Assembly (NCBI GenBank): GCA_964475545.1
Contig: CAYYXF010000006.1
Location: 1-35,767 of the forward strand
Length of the DNA: 35,767 nt
Direction: 5' to 3'
Source: DASPTR01 sp964475545
Lineage (GTDB): Archaea > Thermoproteota > Bathyarchaeia > Bathyarchaeales > Bathycorpusculaceae
The notes beneath the pieces were generated by a model. That model worked only from the letters and a program-made list of their open reading frames with translations, did no database searches and was not told the origin of the DNA. Every line of letters begins with the position of its first letter. Within the stretch, counting starts at the first letter, position 1. Position numbers and translations under genes: made by a program. Of the stretch, positions 24,067-32,676 are shown piece by piece.

Positions 24067-24151
24067 TCAGACCACTGTCCCATACCTCTTCATCTTTGTT
24101 TTTGATCGCTTCGGGTAAAAGCTTTATGTCATTGTGACTTGAAACTAGAAA

Positions 24152-24457
24152 TTGGTGCCAAATCATTTGAACGTGAGAAAGTGGCTTCCGGCTCTAGTCA
24201 TTGTTATTGGGCTATTCATAGGTTTTGTGTCAGGGCTCGTTGAGAACAGCCCTGATTCTGCAGGTCCTTCAGACAAGTACTACGGTTTTCCACTCGCTTG
24301 GCGAATGGTAGACACGACGACAGGCGAAAAATACACATATGCTCCTGAATTGCTTATCGACTGCATTTTCGGCATTGTGATAGTTTCGATAATCGCAGCA
24401 ACGGCATTACTAACAGAGAAGTGGATGGTCAAGAAGAATACGCAAATAGTCAAGTGA
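24152..24457 (+). CDS. Small two-helix membrane protein of unknown function
   Basis: About 100 residues with two hydrophobic segments: WLPALVIVIGLFIGFVSGLV near the N-terminus and LLIDCIFGIVIVSIIAATALL near the C-terminus. Between them is a polar loop of about 40 residues with YYGFPLAWRMVD and GEKYTYAPE, which probably lies outside the cell. The C-terminus is lysine-rich. A TATA-like GCTTTATG (24119-24126) would give a nearly leaderless transcript. The start may be TTG 24152, GTG 24155 or GTG 24173. I do not recognise a family. Confidence 0.55.
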   Translation: MVPNHLNVRKWLPALVIVIGLFIGFVSGLVENSPDSAGPSDKYYGFPLAWRMVDTTTGEKYTYAPELLIDCIFGIVIVSIIAATALLTEKWMVKKNTQIVK

Positions 24458-24475
24458 GAATGGATAATGTTCGCT

Positions 24476-26128
24476 TCATTTCAGCATTGGCATTTTGATG
24501 TGTTTTTCTCTTACCATTTTCTGTGCTTCTTCGTAACCTGCATCTGCATGTCTCACTATTGCTGTGCCAGGGTCTGTTGTCAGAACCGTAGTTAAACGTT
24601 TTTCAGCTTCTTTTGAGCCGTCTGCCACGAGGCACATGCCAGCATGTATGCTGTAGCCTATTCCTACGCCTCCGCCGTGGTGGACGCTGACCCAAGTGGC
24701 GCCGCCCACAGCGTTAATCAAAGCATTTAGTATGGGCCAGTCTGCAACAGCATCGCTGCCGTCCTTCATGCCCTCGGTTTCGCGGTTCGGTGATGCTACG
24801 CTTCCGCCGTCCAAGTGGTCTCGCCCAATCCAAACGGGGCCCAAGAGTTCCCCATTGCCTACCATGTCATTGATTATCTTGCCGAACTTTGCTCTTTCAC
24901 CGAAGCCAAGCCAACAAACCCGGGCTGGCAAACCCTGGAATTTAACATGCTCCTTTGCCTTTCTTATCCAGCGGCACAAGTCCTCGTTGTAGGCAAACTC
25001 CTTCAGAATGACATCGTCAAGCTTGAAGATGTCTTCCTTGCTGCCGACAAGCGATGTCCAGCGGAATGGGCCCTTGCCTTCGCAGAAAAGCGGTCTCACA
25101 TAGCGTTGCACGAAGCCAGGATACGCGAAAGCATCCTTGTATCCAGCATCATATGCCTGCTGGCGCAGATTGTTCCCATAATCAAATGCTACGGCTCCCT
25201 TTCTCATCATGCCTACCATAGCTTCTACATGGACGCGCATGCTTTTCATAGCGCGGCGTACATACTCTTTGGGGTCAGACTTTCGAAGCTCATCGGCTTC
25301 TCTCTTGGAGAACCCCGCAGGATAGTAGCCGCTTAGCGGATCATGCGCGCTCGTCTGGTCTGTTACAACGTCTGGTATTATGCCCCGTTTTAACAGTTCA
25401 GGGTGCACTTCTGCGGCATTGCCTAGCAGACCTATGCTGCGGGGAATGGCCTTACGTTTAGCCTCCATCGCCAGCCTTATTGCCTCGTCAAGTCTGTCAG
25501 TCCACATTTCCAAGTAGCCGTGCTTAAGTCTGCGCTCAATCGCCCACTTGTCAACCTCTACAACGAAGGCTACGCCGTCGTTCATGGTAACTGCCAGGGG
25601 TTGAGCTCCACCCATCTCGCCCAGACCAGCTGTCAGGACAAGTCTGCCACGCAAGCTTCCTCCAAAGTGTTCCTTTCCAACAGCAGCCAATGTCTCATAC
25701 GTGCCTTGCAGGATGCCCTGAGTGCCAATGTAGGCCCAAGAGCCAGCGGTCATCTGTCCGTACATGATCAGGCCTTTCTGTTCCAGTTCAAGGAAATAGT
25801 CCCAATTGGCCCATTTTGGCACAAGCATGGCGTTGACGATCAGGGCTCTGGGAGCCCACTTATGCGTCTTGAATACAGCTACTGGCTTGCCGCTTTGGAC
25901 AAGCAGGGTTTCGTCTGGTTCCAGCTTGGTTAGCGTTTCTACAATTCTGTCAAAACATTCCCAGTTTCTTGCCGCTTTGCCTGTTCCACCGTAAACGATA
26001 AGTTTCTCAGGGTCCTTTGCAACTTCAGGGTCCAGAACATTGTGAAGCATTCGCAAGATGCCCTCAATCTGCCAATTCTTGCAATGCAGTTCGGGGCCAG
26101 TCAAGCATTCAATTGGCTTTCTAACCAA
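24476..26128 (-). CDS. hutU: Urocanate hydratase
   Basis: 550 residues, the normal length. Converts urocanate to imidazolone propionate with tightly bound NAD+. Diagnostic sequences: VYGGTGKAARNW, GKPVAVFKTH, LTAGLGEMGGAQPLAVTMNDG (Rossmann NAD-binding region), DQTSAHDPLSGYYPAG, FCEGKGPFRW and GDSVHHGGGVGIGYSIHAGM-like residues near the C-terminus (here VSVHHGGGVGIGYSIHAGM). Last gene of a minus-strand histidine-utilisation operon (ftcD, MBL hydrolase, hutI, hutU), 68 bases after hutI. Histidine ammonia-lyase, which makes urocanate, is not in the window. Confidence 0.97.
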   Translation of the reverse strand: MVRKPIECLTGPELHCKNWQIEGILRMLHNVLDPEVAKDPEKLIVYGGTGKAARNWECFDRIVETLTKLEPDETLLVQSGKPVAVFKTHKWAPRALIVNAMLVPKWANWDYFLELEQKGLIMYGQMTAGSWAYIGTQGILQGTYETLAAVGKEHFGGSLRGRLVLTAGLGEMGGAQPLAVTMNDGVAFVVEVDKWAIERRLKHGYLEMWTDRLDEAIRLAMEAKRKAIPRSIGLLGNAAEVHPELLKRGIIPDVVTDQTSAHDPLSGYYPAGFSKREADELRKSDPKEYVRRAMKSMRVHVEAMVGMMRKGAVAFDYGNNLRQQAYDAGYKDAFAYPGFVQRYVRPLFCEGKGPFRWTSLVGSKEDIFKLDDVILKEFAYNEDLCRWIRKAKEHVKFQGLPARVCWLGFGERAKFGKIINDMVGNGELLGPVWIGRDHLDGGSVASPNRETEGMKDGSDAVADWPILNALINAVGGATWVSVHHGGGVGIGYSIHAGMCLVADGSKEAEKRLTTVLTTDPGTAIVRHADAGYEEAQKMVREKHIKMPMLK

Positions 26129-26196
26129 GCCAGCTCACCAAAGAACAAGATTATCAGAGTCAGACATTAATTCTTTTACCCTGAGACGACGCGCGC

Positions 26197-27522
26197 TTAT
26201 TCTTCTAAGTGCACAATTCCGCTTGGGCTTGCCTCTTTGTCTATTACGATTCTTCCGCTCTTGACGACTTTGTCAATGAGGTTTGCGCCAAAATGATAAC
26301 CGAGGAACTTGTGGTTAGGCGCGTTTAGAACGACTACGTCGGCTTTCTTGCCCACTTCCAAGCTGCCAACCTCATTTGCCTTGCCTAAGGCGTACGCTGC
26401 ATTAATTGTGGCCGCTGTTAAGGCCTCGGCTGGAGTCAGCCTCATAAGGTGGCAGGCAAACGCGATCACTAGCTGCATGTTTTCAATCAAACAGTTTGAA
26501 TTGAAATCAGAACCTAAAGCCACTGGAACGCTGCAGTCAACCATTAATCTGGCGTCTGCATATCTCCCCATCATCAAACTGAAGGCAGCGGCGGGAAGCA
26601 AGACGGCGACCACGTTTTTTGCCGCCATAGCTTTGAGACTCTCTTCAGAAGAGAAAAGCAGGTGTTCCGCAGAAATCGCTCCGATGTCAGCAGCAAGTCC
26701 TGCACCGCCTAACATGCTCATCTCATCAGCATGAATTTTCGCTCTCAAACCGTGATTTTTACCAGCGGCCAGAATTCTCTTCGACTGCTCCAAGCTGAAA
26801 ACGCCTCTCTCGCAGAAGACGTCGCAGAACTCTGCCAGCACTTTCTCAGCCACTCTCGGAAGCATTTCATCGACCAATAGGCTAACGTAACCTTGCGTGT
26901 TACCCTTGTATTCAGGCGGAACAGCATGTGCCCCCAGAAAGGTTGGGACGATATCAACAGTGTGTAGTTGGTTCGCCCTACGGGTTGCCTCCAAAATTTT
27001 GAGTTCATCCTTTGTTGTCAAGCCGTAGCCGCTTTTCGCTTCAATCGTGGTGGTTCCATGCTCCAACATAACGTCAAGCGTTCCAAGAGCATCGCCCACA
27101 AGTCTGTCAACGCTTGCCTTCCGCGTTTCTCTAACCGTCTTCAATATCCCCCCGCCTGCATTCAAGATCTCCATGTAGGAAGCACCCTCAACGCGCATTT
27201 GAAATTCGTCCTCACGAGATCCAGCAAAGATGAGATGTGTATGAGCATCAACAAAACCTGGCAAAACCGTCTTACCGTTCGCGCTTAGAACGTTGTCTGA
27301 CCTGAAACGTTTCATAACATCGTACGTCTTCCCAACGGCGACAATGCGCCCATCTTTGACGGCGAGGCTGCCATCGCGTGTTATCCCAAGCTCGCGCATT
27401 TGCTTGCCCGTTCGAGGCTTTTGGCTATCCCCAGCCAGCGTGACAAGCTCATTAGCATTCACAATGAGCAAATCAGCCGCTTCTCTACTTCCCCGCTTTC
27501 CCGCCTTCTGAGCTGCGACCAT
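26197..27522 (-). CDS. hutI: Imidazolonepropionase
   Basis: 441 residues. Amidohydrolase that opens imidazolone propionate to N-formimino-L-glutamate. Metal and active-site words: GFVDAHTHLIFAGSREDEF (HxH), TTIEAKSGYGLT, LGAHAVPPEY, KIHADEMS and ALGSDFNSNC (catalytic Asp). An N-terminal extension of about 20 residues (KAGKRGSREAAD) precedes the usual LLIVNANELVTL start; the start could be further in. Two bases separate it from the upstream MBL gene, so it is clearly in the same operon. Confidence 0.96.
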   Translation of the reverse strand: MVAAQKAGKRGSREAADLLIVNANELVTLAGDSQKPRTGKQMRELGITRDGSLAVKDGRIVAVGKTYDVMKRFRSDNVLSANGKTVLPGFVDAHTHLIFAGSREDEFQMRVEGASYMEILNAGGGILKTVRETRKASVDRLVGDALGTLDVMLEHGTTTIEAKSGYGLTTKDELKILEATRRANQLHTVDIVPTFLGAHAVPPEYKGNTQGYVSLLVDEMLPRVAEKVLAEFCDVFCERGVFSLEQSKRILAAGKNHGLRAKIHADEMSMLGGAGLAADIGAISAEHLLFSSEESLKAMAAKNVVAVLLPAAAFSLMMGRYADARLMVDCSVPVALGSDFNSNCLIENMQLVIAFACHLMRLTPAEALTAATINAAYALGKANEVGSLEVGKKADVVVLNAPNHKFLGYHFGANLIDKVVKSGRIVIDKEASPSGIVHLEE

Positions 27523-27524
27523 TA

Positions 27525-28181
27525 CTAAACCACTTGGAATTCTTCACCCTTCGACAAGACAACAACCCGAATATCTGAATTGGCTTCCACTCTCTTTCTG
27601 AATTCTTCAGGATCAGTGTCCCATCGGTGTATGGGAATTGCAACCTTAGGATTGATCGCCAACGCGGCTTCAGCAGCCTCAGCACCGTCCATCGTATACG
27701 TGCCGCCGCTTGGAAGCAAAGCCACATCTATGCTGTCAAGCTGTTTCATCTCGGGAATGAGGTCAGTGTCGCCTGCATGATAGACTGTCTTGCCCTGGGC
27801 GGATATCAAGTAGCCAACTCCCGATCCCCTAGGATGGAATGGGTTTCCAGGCGATTTGAAACGTTTATTGTTGTAAGCTTCTACGGCTCTGACCTTTATG
27901 TTGCCGAACACCATTTCCTCTCCAGGCTTGAGTGTCTTGACTGTCTTGCCAGTTTTCGAGACAGAAGCAAGAAACAGGGGAAAAGGAGCAACTACAACAG
28001 TGTCTGCCTTATGAATTTGGTTGATTTTGATCGTGTCGCAATGGTCAAAGTGCGAATGCGTCACCAGCACCAAATCTGCCTTTTCAGAGTATTCTCCTTC
28101 GTAGGGGTCAACATAGATGGTTTTCCCTTCAGCTTTTATTTGGAAGCTTGCATGACTAAGCCACTTCAAAGAGAAAGTCAT
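27525..28181 (-). CDS. Metallo-beta-lactamase-fold hydrolase (UPF0173-like) in the hut operon
   Basis: 218 residues. The MBL metal motif is VTHSHFDHCDT (HxHxDH), with HAGDTDL and IPIHRWDTDP providing the later metal ligands, as in the UPF0173/YtkL/UlaG-like group. It starts with the typical LKWLSHASFQIKAEGKTIYVDPY. The ATG overlaps the end of ftcD by 4 bases, and its stop is two bases before hutI, so it belongs to the histidine operon by position. No MBL enzyme is part of the standard Hut pathway; it may hydrolyse a pathway intermediate or be a bystander. Substrate unknown. Confidence 0.85.
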   Translation of the reverse strand: MTFSLKWLSHASFQIKAEGKTIYVDPYEGEYSEKADLVLVTHSHFDHCDTIKINQIHKADTVVVAPFPLFLASVSKTGKTVKTLKPGEEMVFGNIKVRAVEAYNNKRFKSPGNPFHPRGSGVGYLISAQGKTVYHAGDTDLIPEMKQLDSIDVALLPSGGTYTMDGAEAAEAALAINPKVAIPIHRWDTDPEEFRKRVEANSDIRVVVLSKGEEFQVV

Positions 28182-29095
28182 TCAGGCTTACTCCCTTTTT
28201 CGATTGCGTCTTGTATGGCTATTTCCAGAACTCTGCCTTGGCTAAGGTTATCAGTTTTTAGGTAGTACCAAGCTGTGTCAATTAACGCTTTTAGCGGAGC
28301 CAAGCCGCAGAATTCTGAGCCTATGATCGGAATGTTGTAGCGCGCGCACTCAACCTTGAGTGCTTCGAAAACACGGTATAGTGGCGTTTTCTCAAAATCG
28401 TTTATACTCATGCCGATCTGAGTGATGTTTTGCTCTGGAATGAATGCGGCCATGGCTTTCACGTTTGAGAAGCCTCCCTTCTTCGAATGCAATGCTTTCG
28501 CAATTTTCTTCGCGATCTTCAAATCTGCTGTACCCAGGTTCACATTGAAGCCAGCCATGACCTTTCGCGCACCGGTGACCGTTGCCCCTGATTTCGCACA
28601 AAACTCGGCTGGGCCGAAATCCGGCTTACGTTCAGGCTTCACTATATTCTCCTCCAGTTTCTCATAGTCGCCTTCGCGAATCCAGTCTACGTCGCCGCGC
28701 TCATTTTTGGGTGAAGCATCCCCGTAAAGGTAAACGGGCACTTTGCATTTCTCGGCTAGGGTTCTTCCGAATTCTTTTGCTAGTCTGATGCAATCTTCCA
28801 TTGAAACATTCTTTATCGGAATGAAGGGCACAATGTCAACAGCCCCTATGCGCGGGTGCTGACCCCTGTGCTTCCGCATGTCAATCAATTCTACTGCCCG
28901 CAATGAGGCATTCAAAGCAGCCTGCAACACTGATTTCTTGTTTCCCACGAAGGAGACGACAAGCCTGTTATAGTAGCTATCAAAAGTGACGTCAAGTAAG
29001 AACGCATCTTTGATTTTCTTGATTTCGGCAAGTATGGAATCGACAGTTTTCGGGTCTGACGTGCTAAAGTTGGGCACGCACTCAACAACTTCCAT
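28178..29095 (-). CDS. ftcD: Glutamate formimidoyltransferase
   Basis: About 305 residues from the preferred start, equal to the transferase part of FTCD without the cyclodeaminase domain. Moves the formimino group from N-formiminoglutamate to tetrahydrofolate or a related pterin, the last step of histidine breakdown. Signature regions: MEVVECVPNFSTSDP at the start, GQHPRIGAVDIVPFIPI, CKVPVYLYGDAS and GFNVNLGTADL. ATG 29095 is chosen because families start here and GGTGG lies 8 bases upstream; the frame continues open to 29236 but those 47 residues are not family-like. First gene of the hut operon. A separate cyclodeaminase is not visible here. Confidence 0.93.
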   Translation of the reverse strand: MEVVECVPNFSTSDPKTVDSILAEIKKIKDAFLLDVTFDSYYNRLVVSFVGNKKSVLQAALNASLRAVELIDMRKHRGQHPRIGAVDIVPFIPIKNVSMEDCIRLAKEFGRTLAEKCKVPVYLYGDASPKNERGDVDWIREGDYEKLEENIVKPERKPDFGPAEFCAKSGATVTGARKVMAGFNVNLGTADLKIAKKIAKALHSKKGGFSNVKAMAAFIPEQNITQIGMSINDFEKTPLYRVFEALKVECARYNIPIIGSEFCGLAPLKALIDTAWYYLKTDNLSQGRVLEIAIQDAIEKGSKPE

Positions 29096-29407
29096 CAGAT
29101 CATCCACCTTTCGCCAATACTGGCAACACAAGACGATGAATTCAATCTCTGTGAATCGAACATTATCTCTCTTCCCCTCTAACTCCTGGTCGTTTTTCGC
29201 TCTTCTCTTGCTCTCACGGCTCGCAGTTGTAGACAAGTATTAGACGCTGTTGTTTTATTCTTTCCGCTTTCTGTCAATAATGAATATCCTTCAGAAACTC
29301 GCACTAACGCGCTGGCCAGCAATTTTCGAGTCTCAGACTTAAATCAAGGCGTTCATTCTTGAAAGGTTCTGCAAAAATAGTAGGGCGCGCTAATCAATCT
29401 TTTAAAC

Positions 29408-29441
29408 TTATAAAGTGACAATTGGCTTTCAAATAAAGGGA
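29408..29441 (+). promoter_or_regulatory. Promoter and ribosome binding site of the phosphoribosyltransferase gene
   Basis: CTTATAAA at about 29407-29414 is a TATA box with an expected start near 29435. AAAGGGA (about 29436-29442) lies 6 bases before GTG 29448. An upstream GTG at 29415 falls right after the TATA box and is unlikely to be transcribed. A GGGCGCGCTAAT string lies just upstream at about 29383-29394. Confidence 0.45.
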
Positions 29442-29447
29442 ACGACC

Positions 29448-30050
29448 GTGAGCCCAACGCTTGAGTTTGATATTCCAACTTGGAACCAAGTCTATAGTAT
29501 GCTCTTGAACTTGGCTGATAGAATAAGAAGAAGCAAGTTTAGACCAGACATAATTGTGGGCGTTTCCAGGGGCGGATGGCCTCCTGCAAGAGTCCTTTCA
29601 GACTTACTGAGCAACCCTAACGTTGCTAACGTCAGGGCCGAATTCTACGTGGGAGTAGCAGAAACGAAAGGCGAACCTGCCTTGACTCAGCCCGTCTCTG
29701 TTGCAGTTGCAGGGAAGAAGGTGCTTGTCGTGGACGAAGTTGCAGACACTGGCAAAAGTCTGAAGCTTGTCAAAGAACACATTATTGAGCAGCAAGCCGT
29801 TGAAGTCAAGATTGCCACGGTATATTATAAACCATGGAGCATCATAAAACCGGACTATTATCAAAAGGAAACAAGCTGCTGGATAGTCTTTCCTTGGGAG
29901 AGAAAGGAAACCGTCCGAAAAATCCTCAGAAAATGCAAGGAGAAAGGGGTCTCATTCGAAAAAGAAGAGACGAAACTTGTAGAAGCAGGGCTGCCAGCGA
30001 AGCTTATCAAGAGATTCTTGAAGGAGATTCTTGAGGAAGAGAATTGCTAA
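29448..30050 (+). CDS. Phosphoribosyltransferase (xanthine/hypoxanthine-guanine type)
   Basis: About 200 residues. Type I PRTase fold: PDIIVGVSRGGWPPARVLSDLL (pyrophosphate loop region) and the PRPP-binding KVLVVDEVADTGKSLKLV, then IATVYYKPWSIIKPDYYQ and an aromatic hood region with WIVFPWERKET. This resembles archaeal and Gpt-type purine PRTases (COG2236), which salvage purine bases. The C-terminus has an extra lysine- and glutamate-rich segment of about 50 residues. GTG 29448 is preferred from the promoter layout. Its end overlaps the Cgi121 gene by 7 bases, suggesting one mRNA. Confidence 0.88.
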   Translation: MSPTLEFDIPTWNQVYSMLLNLADRIRRSKFRPDIIVGVSRGGWPPARVLSDLLSNPNVANVRAEFYVGVAETKGEPALTQPVSVAVAGKKVLVVDEVADTGKSLKLVKEHIIEQQAVEVKIATVYYKPWSIIKPDYYQKETSCWIVFPWERKETVRKILRKCKEKGVSFEKEETKLVEAGLPAKLIKRFLKEILEEENC

Positions 30051-30610
30051 AACCGCTCAAAGAATTCCGCAAACACGTTTTGATAACAGGCCTCAGAGGA
30101 CTTAGAATTGAAAACACAGAGGAATTCCTAAAGCTGATTACCAGGGAAAAACCAGCAAATGTAGACGTTCAAATCTTCAACGCAGATGGCGTGGCAACCT
30201 GGCAACACCTGTATTTTGCGGCTTTGAATGCGCTGACGGCGTTCAAGAATAAGATGAATATTTCAAAGAGCATAGCAATGGAAACCATGCTTTACGCTTC
30301 TGCCCAACGACAAATCCTGAAAGCTACGGGGATTTTGGGCGTAAAGCCAAGCTCAACAGAAATAGCAATACTGATCATCGGTGAAAAGCCTGAAGCGTTG
30401 GAGTTGGCGCTTTCGAAGATTTCAAAACACATCAAGGCAAAGGAGGATGAAACCGTTCTTGAGTTGACGGACGAGAAGGCAGCCCATGTTCAAAGGCTCT
30501 TCAACATATCCAATCAAGAACTCAGCGCGGTTGCGAAGAGGCATGAAACGAAGAAAGCATTGGTCGACCTCGTCATTGAGCGCATGGCGTTGCTGGCTAC
30601 TCAACGCTAG
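30044..30610 (+). CDS. cgi121: KEOPS complex subunit Cgi121
   Basis: 188 residues. Cgi121 is the tRNA-recruiting subunit of KEOPS, which transfers the threonylcarbamoyl group to A37 of tRNA (t6A). Recognised by VDVQIFNADGVATWQHLYFAALNALTAF, NISKSIAMETMLYASAQRQILKATGILGVKPSSTEIAILIIG and the helical C-terminus. Starts at TTG 30044, overlapping the end of the phosphoribosyltransferase gene by 7 bases. The catalytic and kinase subunits (Kae1/Bud32) are not in the window. Together with Sua5 at 22394 it shows a complete-type t6A route in this organism. The gene ends one base before the convergent THUMP gene stop. Confidence 0.93.
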   Translation: MLKPLKEFRKHVLITGLRGLRIENTEEFLKLITREKPANVDVQIFNADGVATWQHLYFAALNALTAFKNKMNISKSIAMETMLYASAQRQILKATGILGVKPSSTEIAILIIGEKPEALELALSKISKHIKAKEDETVLELTDEKAAHVQRLFNISNQELSAVAKRHETKKALVDLVIERMALLATQR

Positions 30611-30611
30611 C

Positions 30612-31136
30612 CTAGAGCATCTTTTCTTTCATGACAGATATGACGTCTTCAGGCTTTATCGCTGATACTCCTGTCAACTTGCCGAGGACTTCGATCAGCA
30701 TGATCTTGTTCGGCTTTTGAAGGTTGACTTTCCTCTTAATGTTGGCCGCCACAGCCTCGATTATTTCATGACTAGACAACGTGGTGAAACGCTTCTCAAC
30801 CGTAATGCGGAATGTTTCGTTTTCAGCTATCTGCGAGCTCAGCTCCTTTGCCAAGCTGGCAATGTCAGTCAGGCCTGTTGTAACGATTGCTTCGATGGGG
30901 ATTATTCTGAGCATGTAGCGAAACTCGTATGGGCGTTCAACCAAGATTTTGCGCAGCTTTCTCACAGCTTCAAATGGGTCGAGAATGGTTTCTGCAACTA
31001 TCAGGCCTCGGATGCCGCTTTTGCTAACACTTGCATCGGCGTCACCTATCTGTTCGAGCAAATGCTTCAGTTCGGAGCATGCGCCCCGCTCAAGGCCACG
31101 TGAAGTAGTTGCTAGAAGGTTGAAGTCTCTAGGCAT
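30612..31136 (-). CDS. THUMP-domain protein, Tan1-like
   Basis: 174 residues forming a THUMP RNA-binding domain: the N-terminal FNLLATTSRGLERGACSELKHLL, then RGLIVAET, and the C-terminal RFTTLSSHEIIEAVAANIKRKV with LIEVLGKLTGVSAI. The layout is that of Tan1, the adaptor that helps make N4-acetylcytidine at position 12 of certain tRNAs in eukaryotes. No catalytic domain is fused. Its neighbour is the KEOPS subunit gene, convergent with one base between them, so tRNA modification genes cluster here. Start at ATG 31136. Confidence 0.87.
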   Translation of the reverse strand: MPRDFNLLATTSRGLERGACSELKHLLEQIGDADASVSKSGIRGLIVAETILDPFEAVRKLRKILVERPYEFRYMLRIIPIEAIVTTGLTDIASLAKELSSQIAENETFRITVEKRFTTLSSHEIIEAVAANIKRKVNLQKPNKIMLIEVLGKLTGVSAIKPEDVISVMKEKML

Positions 31137-31396
31137 TTTTTCACCATTCGTTTTGAAGGCGTCTGGTTATCGTTCATTCTTAGGGTGGATTTAGTGTTTT
31201 CCAGAAGATTGTTCAGGGTCAGTGCAGGTTAGTGGCTTTGTCACAGCTTGTAGCTCTTAGCCGTCGCCTCACATCATCCCACTCTTAACATTTCAATAGG
31301 CAAATTTATCTATTTTGATTAACGAGCAGAACATTAGACTTAAATTCGAGTTGAACGAGTTGGCATTTGCCCATACCAAGAGAAGGAAATAGGTCT
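31137..31396. other. Divergent intergenic region
   Basis: About 260 bases with no gene seen. AAATTTATCT (about 31302-31311) and GACTTAAATT (31337-31346) are AT-rich TATA-like strings for the plus-strand gene; the second would give a start near 31370, shortly before TTG 31397. Confidence 0.35.
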
Positions 31397-32359
31397 TTGG
31401 CTCGAATTAGGAAGCCTGTAATCGTTGTTCATGGCGGTGCTGGAACCTGGCAGCCTGAGCGTAGACAAGCCGGTTTGAAGGGTGCTAAGAGAGCTGCGAA
31501 CGTAGGCTTTGACATACTGATGAACCGTGGAAGCGCATTGGACAGCGTCATGGAAGCTGTTGTAGTTATGGAAGATGATGAAGCATTCAACGCAGGCTAT
31601 GGCTCAAGTCTTACTGTAGAGAAGACTGTGGAAATGGAAGCCTCGATCATGGATGGAAAAACGCTGCAGGCAGGTGCAGCGGGGCTCTTGCATGACATCA
31701 AAAATCCTGTTTGCCTGGCAAGAATCGTGATGGAGGAAACGGATCATGTCTTCGTGGTAGGCGAAGGTGCAGAAAAACTTGCAAAACTCTGTAATCTTGA
31801 AAGAAGAGACCCCGTGACAAAGCTCAGATTGAAGTATTACGAGCAGCAGAAGGAACTACTGCTCAAAGGTAAGTCTGAGCTGCCAAAACTGGTTAATCTT
31901 GTTGCGAAACATCCTGAGCTTTTCGATCTTGACACGGTCGGGGCAGTTGCGCTTGATGGGAGAGGAAACGTCGCGGCTGCTACGTCAACCGGCGGTTTTC
32001 CGTTGAAGCTTCCCGGAAGGATAGGAGACTCGCCGTTGATTGGATGTGGTGCTTACGCAGACAATCAAAGTGGAGCATGCTCAGCCACGGGCATTGGCGA
32101 GATAGCTATAAGGCTCGTCATAGCTAAGACCGCATGTGACTACATGGAGAACGGTAAGTGTGCGCAAGAAGCGGCTGAGCAGGCAATAAGGCTCGTCAAT
32201 AGGAGAATGCCGACTGTCTATAATTCCATGGGAATAATCTCCGTTGATATTCACGGAAGAGCCGGCGCCGCGCACAATTCGCCAAACATGTGTTGGGCAT
32301 ACATGAAACCCGAAATGAAGGCGCCAGCAGCATCACTTACAGCGAAAATTGTGAAGTAA
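31397..32359 (+). CDS. Isoaspartyl peptidase/L-asparaginase (plant-type Ntn hydrolase)
   Basis: About 320 residues. Precursor that cleaves itself before a threonine to make an alpha/beta enzyme hydrolysing isoaspartyl peptides and asparagine. Seen: KPVIVVHGGAGTW at the N-terminus, AFNAGYGSSLT, VEMEASIMDG, and the cleavage site in FDLDTVGAVALDGRGNVAAATSTGG, where the Thr of DTVG becomes the nucleophile; then GDSPLIGCGAYADNQ and CSATGIGE. TTG 31397 gives the natural start (ARIRKPVIVVHGG); another TTG at 31367 is in frame. Monocistronic. Confidence 0.93.
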   Translation: MARIRKPVIVVHGGAGTWQPERRQAGLKGAKRAANVGFDILMNRGSALDSVMEAVVVMEDDEAFNAGYGSSLTVEKTVEMEASIMDGKTLQAGAAGLLHDIKNPVCLARIVMEETDHVFVVGEGAEKLAKLCNLERRDPVTKLRLKYYEQQKELLLKGKSELPKLVNLVAKHPELFDLDTVGAVALDGRGNVAAATSTGGFPLKLPGRIGDSPLIGCGAYADNQSGACSATGIGEIAIRLVIAKTACDYMENGKCAQEAAEQAIRLVNRRMPTVYNSMGIISVDIHGRAGAAHNSPNMCWAYMKPEMKAPAASLTAKIVK

Positions 32360-32452
32360 ATCTGCGAACTGACCTTTTGATGCAGTCTCCAGCTTCGCAG
32401 TCTCGACAATTGACGAAGAATAATGCTTAAACCGTGGCTAGGTTGTCTCAGT

Positions 32453-32554
32453 ATGCAACACAAATTAGGGAGGTGCACAAAAGTGAGAGATGAAGAAGAA
32501 GAGTGGGAAGAAGAAGACTGGGAAGAGGAAGATTGGGAAGACGAGGAAATGTAG
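32453..32554 (+). CDS. Very acidic microprotein with WEEED repeats
   Basis: Short frame of 33 codons from ATG 32453, or 23 codons from GTG 32483. From GTG, nearly every residue is Glu or Asp, with tryptophans spaced five residues apart in a WEEED-type repeat, ending DEEM. A textbook Shine-Dalgarno sequence (GGGAGGTG, 32468-32475) sits 7 bases before GTG 32483, and a TATA-like GCTTAAAC (about 32425-32432) would start the transcript near 32453. These signals argue that it is translated. No family is recognised. Possible roles are binding to basic surfaces (ribosome, chromatin protein) or nucleic-acid mimicry, both speculative. It lies between the asparaginase and ABCE1 genes. Confidence 0.55.
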   Translation: MQHKLGRCTKVRDEEEEWEEEDWEEEDWEDEEM

Positions 32555-32676
32555 TGTCTAATTTTCCTTGAACTTTTTATGTTCTTTCTTTATCCAAAGC
32601 CGAGCCAATTTTTCGCTATTTCTTGGGTTTATGTTTATAACCAACCTGTCATGACCATCTCATTAACGGGTTAGTC

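Noticed and set aside
27627..28265. 212-codon plus-strand frame across the MBL and ftcD genes
   Set aside because: Runs antisense through two well-supported genes; no promoter or recognisable domain.
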